In this document: piece by piece, positions 59,661-59,797 of the stretch
Position numbering within the stretch: position 1 is the first letter of the stretch
Layout of the letters: each line of letters opens with the position of its first letter
Assembly: GCA_030148665.1 (NCBI GenBank)
Contig: JASBSZ010000034.1
Coordinates: forward strand, 1 to 59,797
Length of the DNA stretch: 59,797 nt
Origin: Alphaproteobacteria bacterium
Lineage (GTDB): Bacteria; Pseudomonadota; Alphaproteobacteria; Rhodobacterales; Rhodobacteraceae
Direction of reading: 5' to 3'
Translations under genes and position numbers: made by a program
The notes under the pieces: generated by a model
The model's database searches: none
What the model saw: only the letters and a program-made list of their open reading frames with translations
What the model was told of the DNA's origin: nothing

Positions 59661-59797
59661 TGTGAATCGGCGTGCAAAACTGACCCACTTAGGTGGGTTA
59701 TGAGCGAGTAAAATTGACCCACCTGTTTCGTTAACATCCGCGCAAAATTGTGCGGAGGAAAGAGCAGGTGATATTGATGGAAAGCGTATCGAAGATC
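59661..59797 (+). mobile_element. Left end of an IS21-family-like insertion sequence, cut by the window edge
   Basis: TGTGAATCGG at 59661 opens a stretch with two spaced repeats, GCAAAACTGACCCACTT (59674-59690) and GTAAAATTGACCCACCT (59708-59724), the multiple terminal repeats typical of IS21-type transposase sites. GGAGGAAAGAGCAGG then precedes an ATG at 59777. The element interrupts the integrase gene. Family assignment is tentative because the transposase is not visible. Confidence 0.6.
59777..59797 (+). CDS. Probable transposase start (IstA-like), only seven codons in view
   Basis: ATG 59777 begins MESVSKI before the window ends. It follows a strong AGGAAAGAG ribosome site just inside the presumed insertion sequence. 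The identity as IstA is inferred only from the terminal repeats. Confidence 0.35.

Overview
The window comes from a high-GC alphaproteobacterium, almost certainly a member of the Rhodobacteraceae. The evidence is the gene order hemY/mitofilin-like/hemD divergent from tsaD-gpsA-EVE, a GTA-like tail-tip cassette, gltD-gltB, queG next to a GST gene, and uppP next to an NDUFA9-like gene. The exact genus cannot be read from the sequence.

Positions 1 to about 32365 are the right-hand part of a temperate, lambda-like prophage. It abuts the 3' end of a host tRNA-Thr(CGT) gene (32366-32441), the likely attachment site; the left end lies outside the window. From 1 to 18875 the minus strand carries the late operon. 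A lambda-type head module (ParB-methyltransferase, small and large terminase, gpW, portal, S49 protease with a nested scaffold start, decoration protein, capsid, joining proteins) is joined to a tail module whose tip resembles gene-transfer-agent orf12-15. The tail chaperone has a canonical A AAA AAC slippery site that would make a lambda G/GT-type -1 frameshift fusion. Two cargo (moron) insertions flank the tail terminator gene: rhodanese plus YnfA-family membrane protein on the opposite strand, and a c-type cytochrome plus an exported protein of unknown function. Upstream of the late operon are an initiator-type tRNA-Met, four near-identical palindromes and a strong terminator.

From 19720 to 24208 lies the leftward replication block: an unknown protein in the position of a late regulator, an HD hydrolase, SSB, a DUF1064 nuclease-like protein, several small proteins, and a winged-helix replication protein whose gene contains G/C-rich iteron-like repeats, probably the origin. 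HicAB (24583-25191) and two single genes (25498, 28047) are oriented against their neighbours; the two single genes share a near-identical 66-bp promoter/leader. At 28702-29396 is the lysis-lysogeny switch: a small XRE repressor, three operator-like sites between it and the leftward operon, and a fourth inside the spacer of a rightward promoter driving a chain of overlapping small genes. That chain ends in an AlpA-like protein, a broken C5 methyltransferase gene and one more phage gene.

From 32442 to 58795 is ordinary chromosome: haem/tetrapyrrole genes (hemD, hemY), tRNA modification (tsaD, queG), gpsA, a trpB copy without trpA, ahcY, two L,D-transpeptidases, a CAP lipoprotein, mtgA, an ECF sigma/anti-sigma pair with a divergent secreted protein, glutamate synthase (gltD, gltB), uppP and an NDUFA9-like protein. 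A hairpin-rich gene-free stretch precedes trpB. At the right edge an AT-rich island begins at tRNA-Leu(CAG). Its tyrosine integrase has lost its 5' end to what looks like an IS21-family element running off the window.
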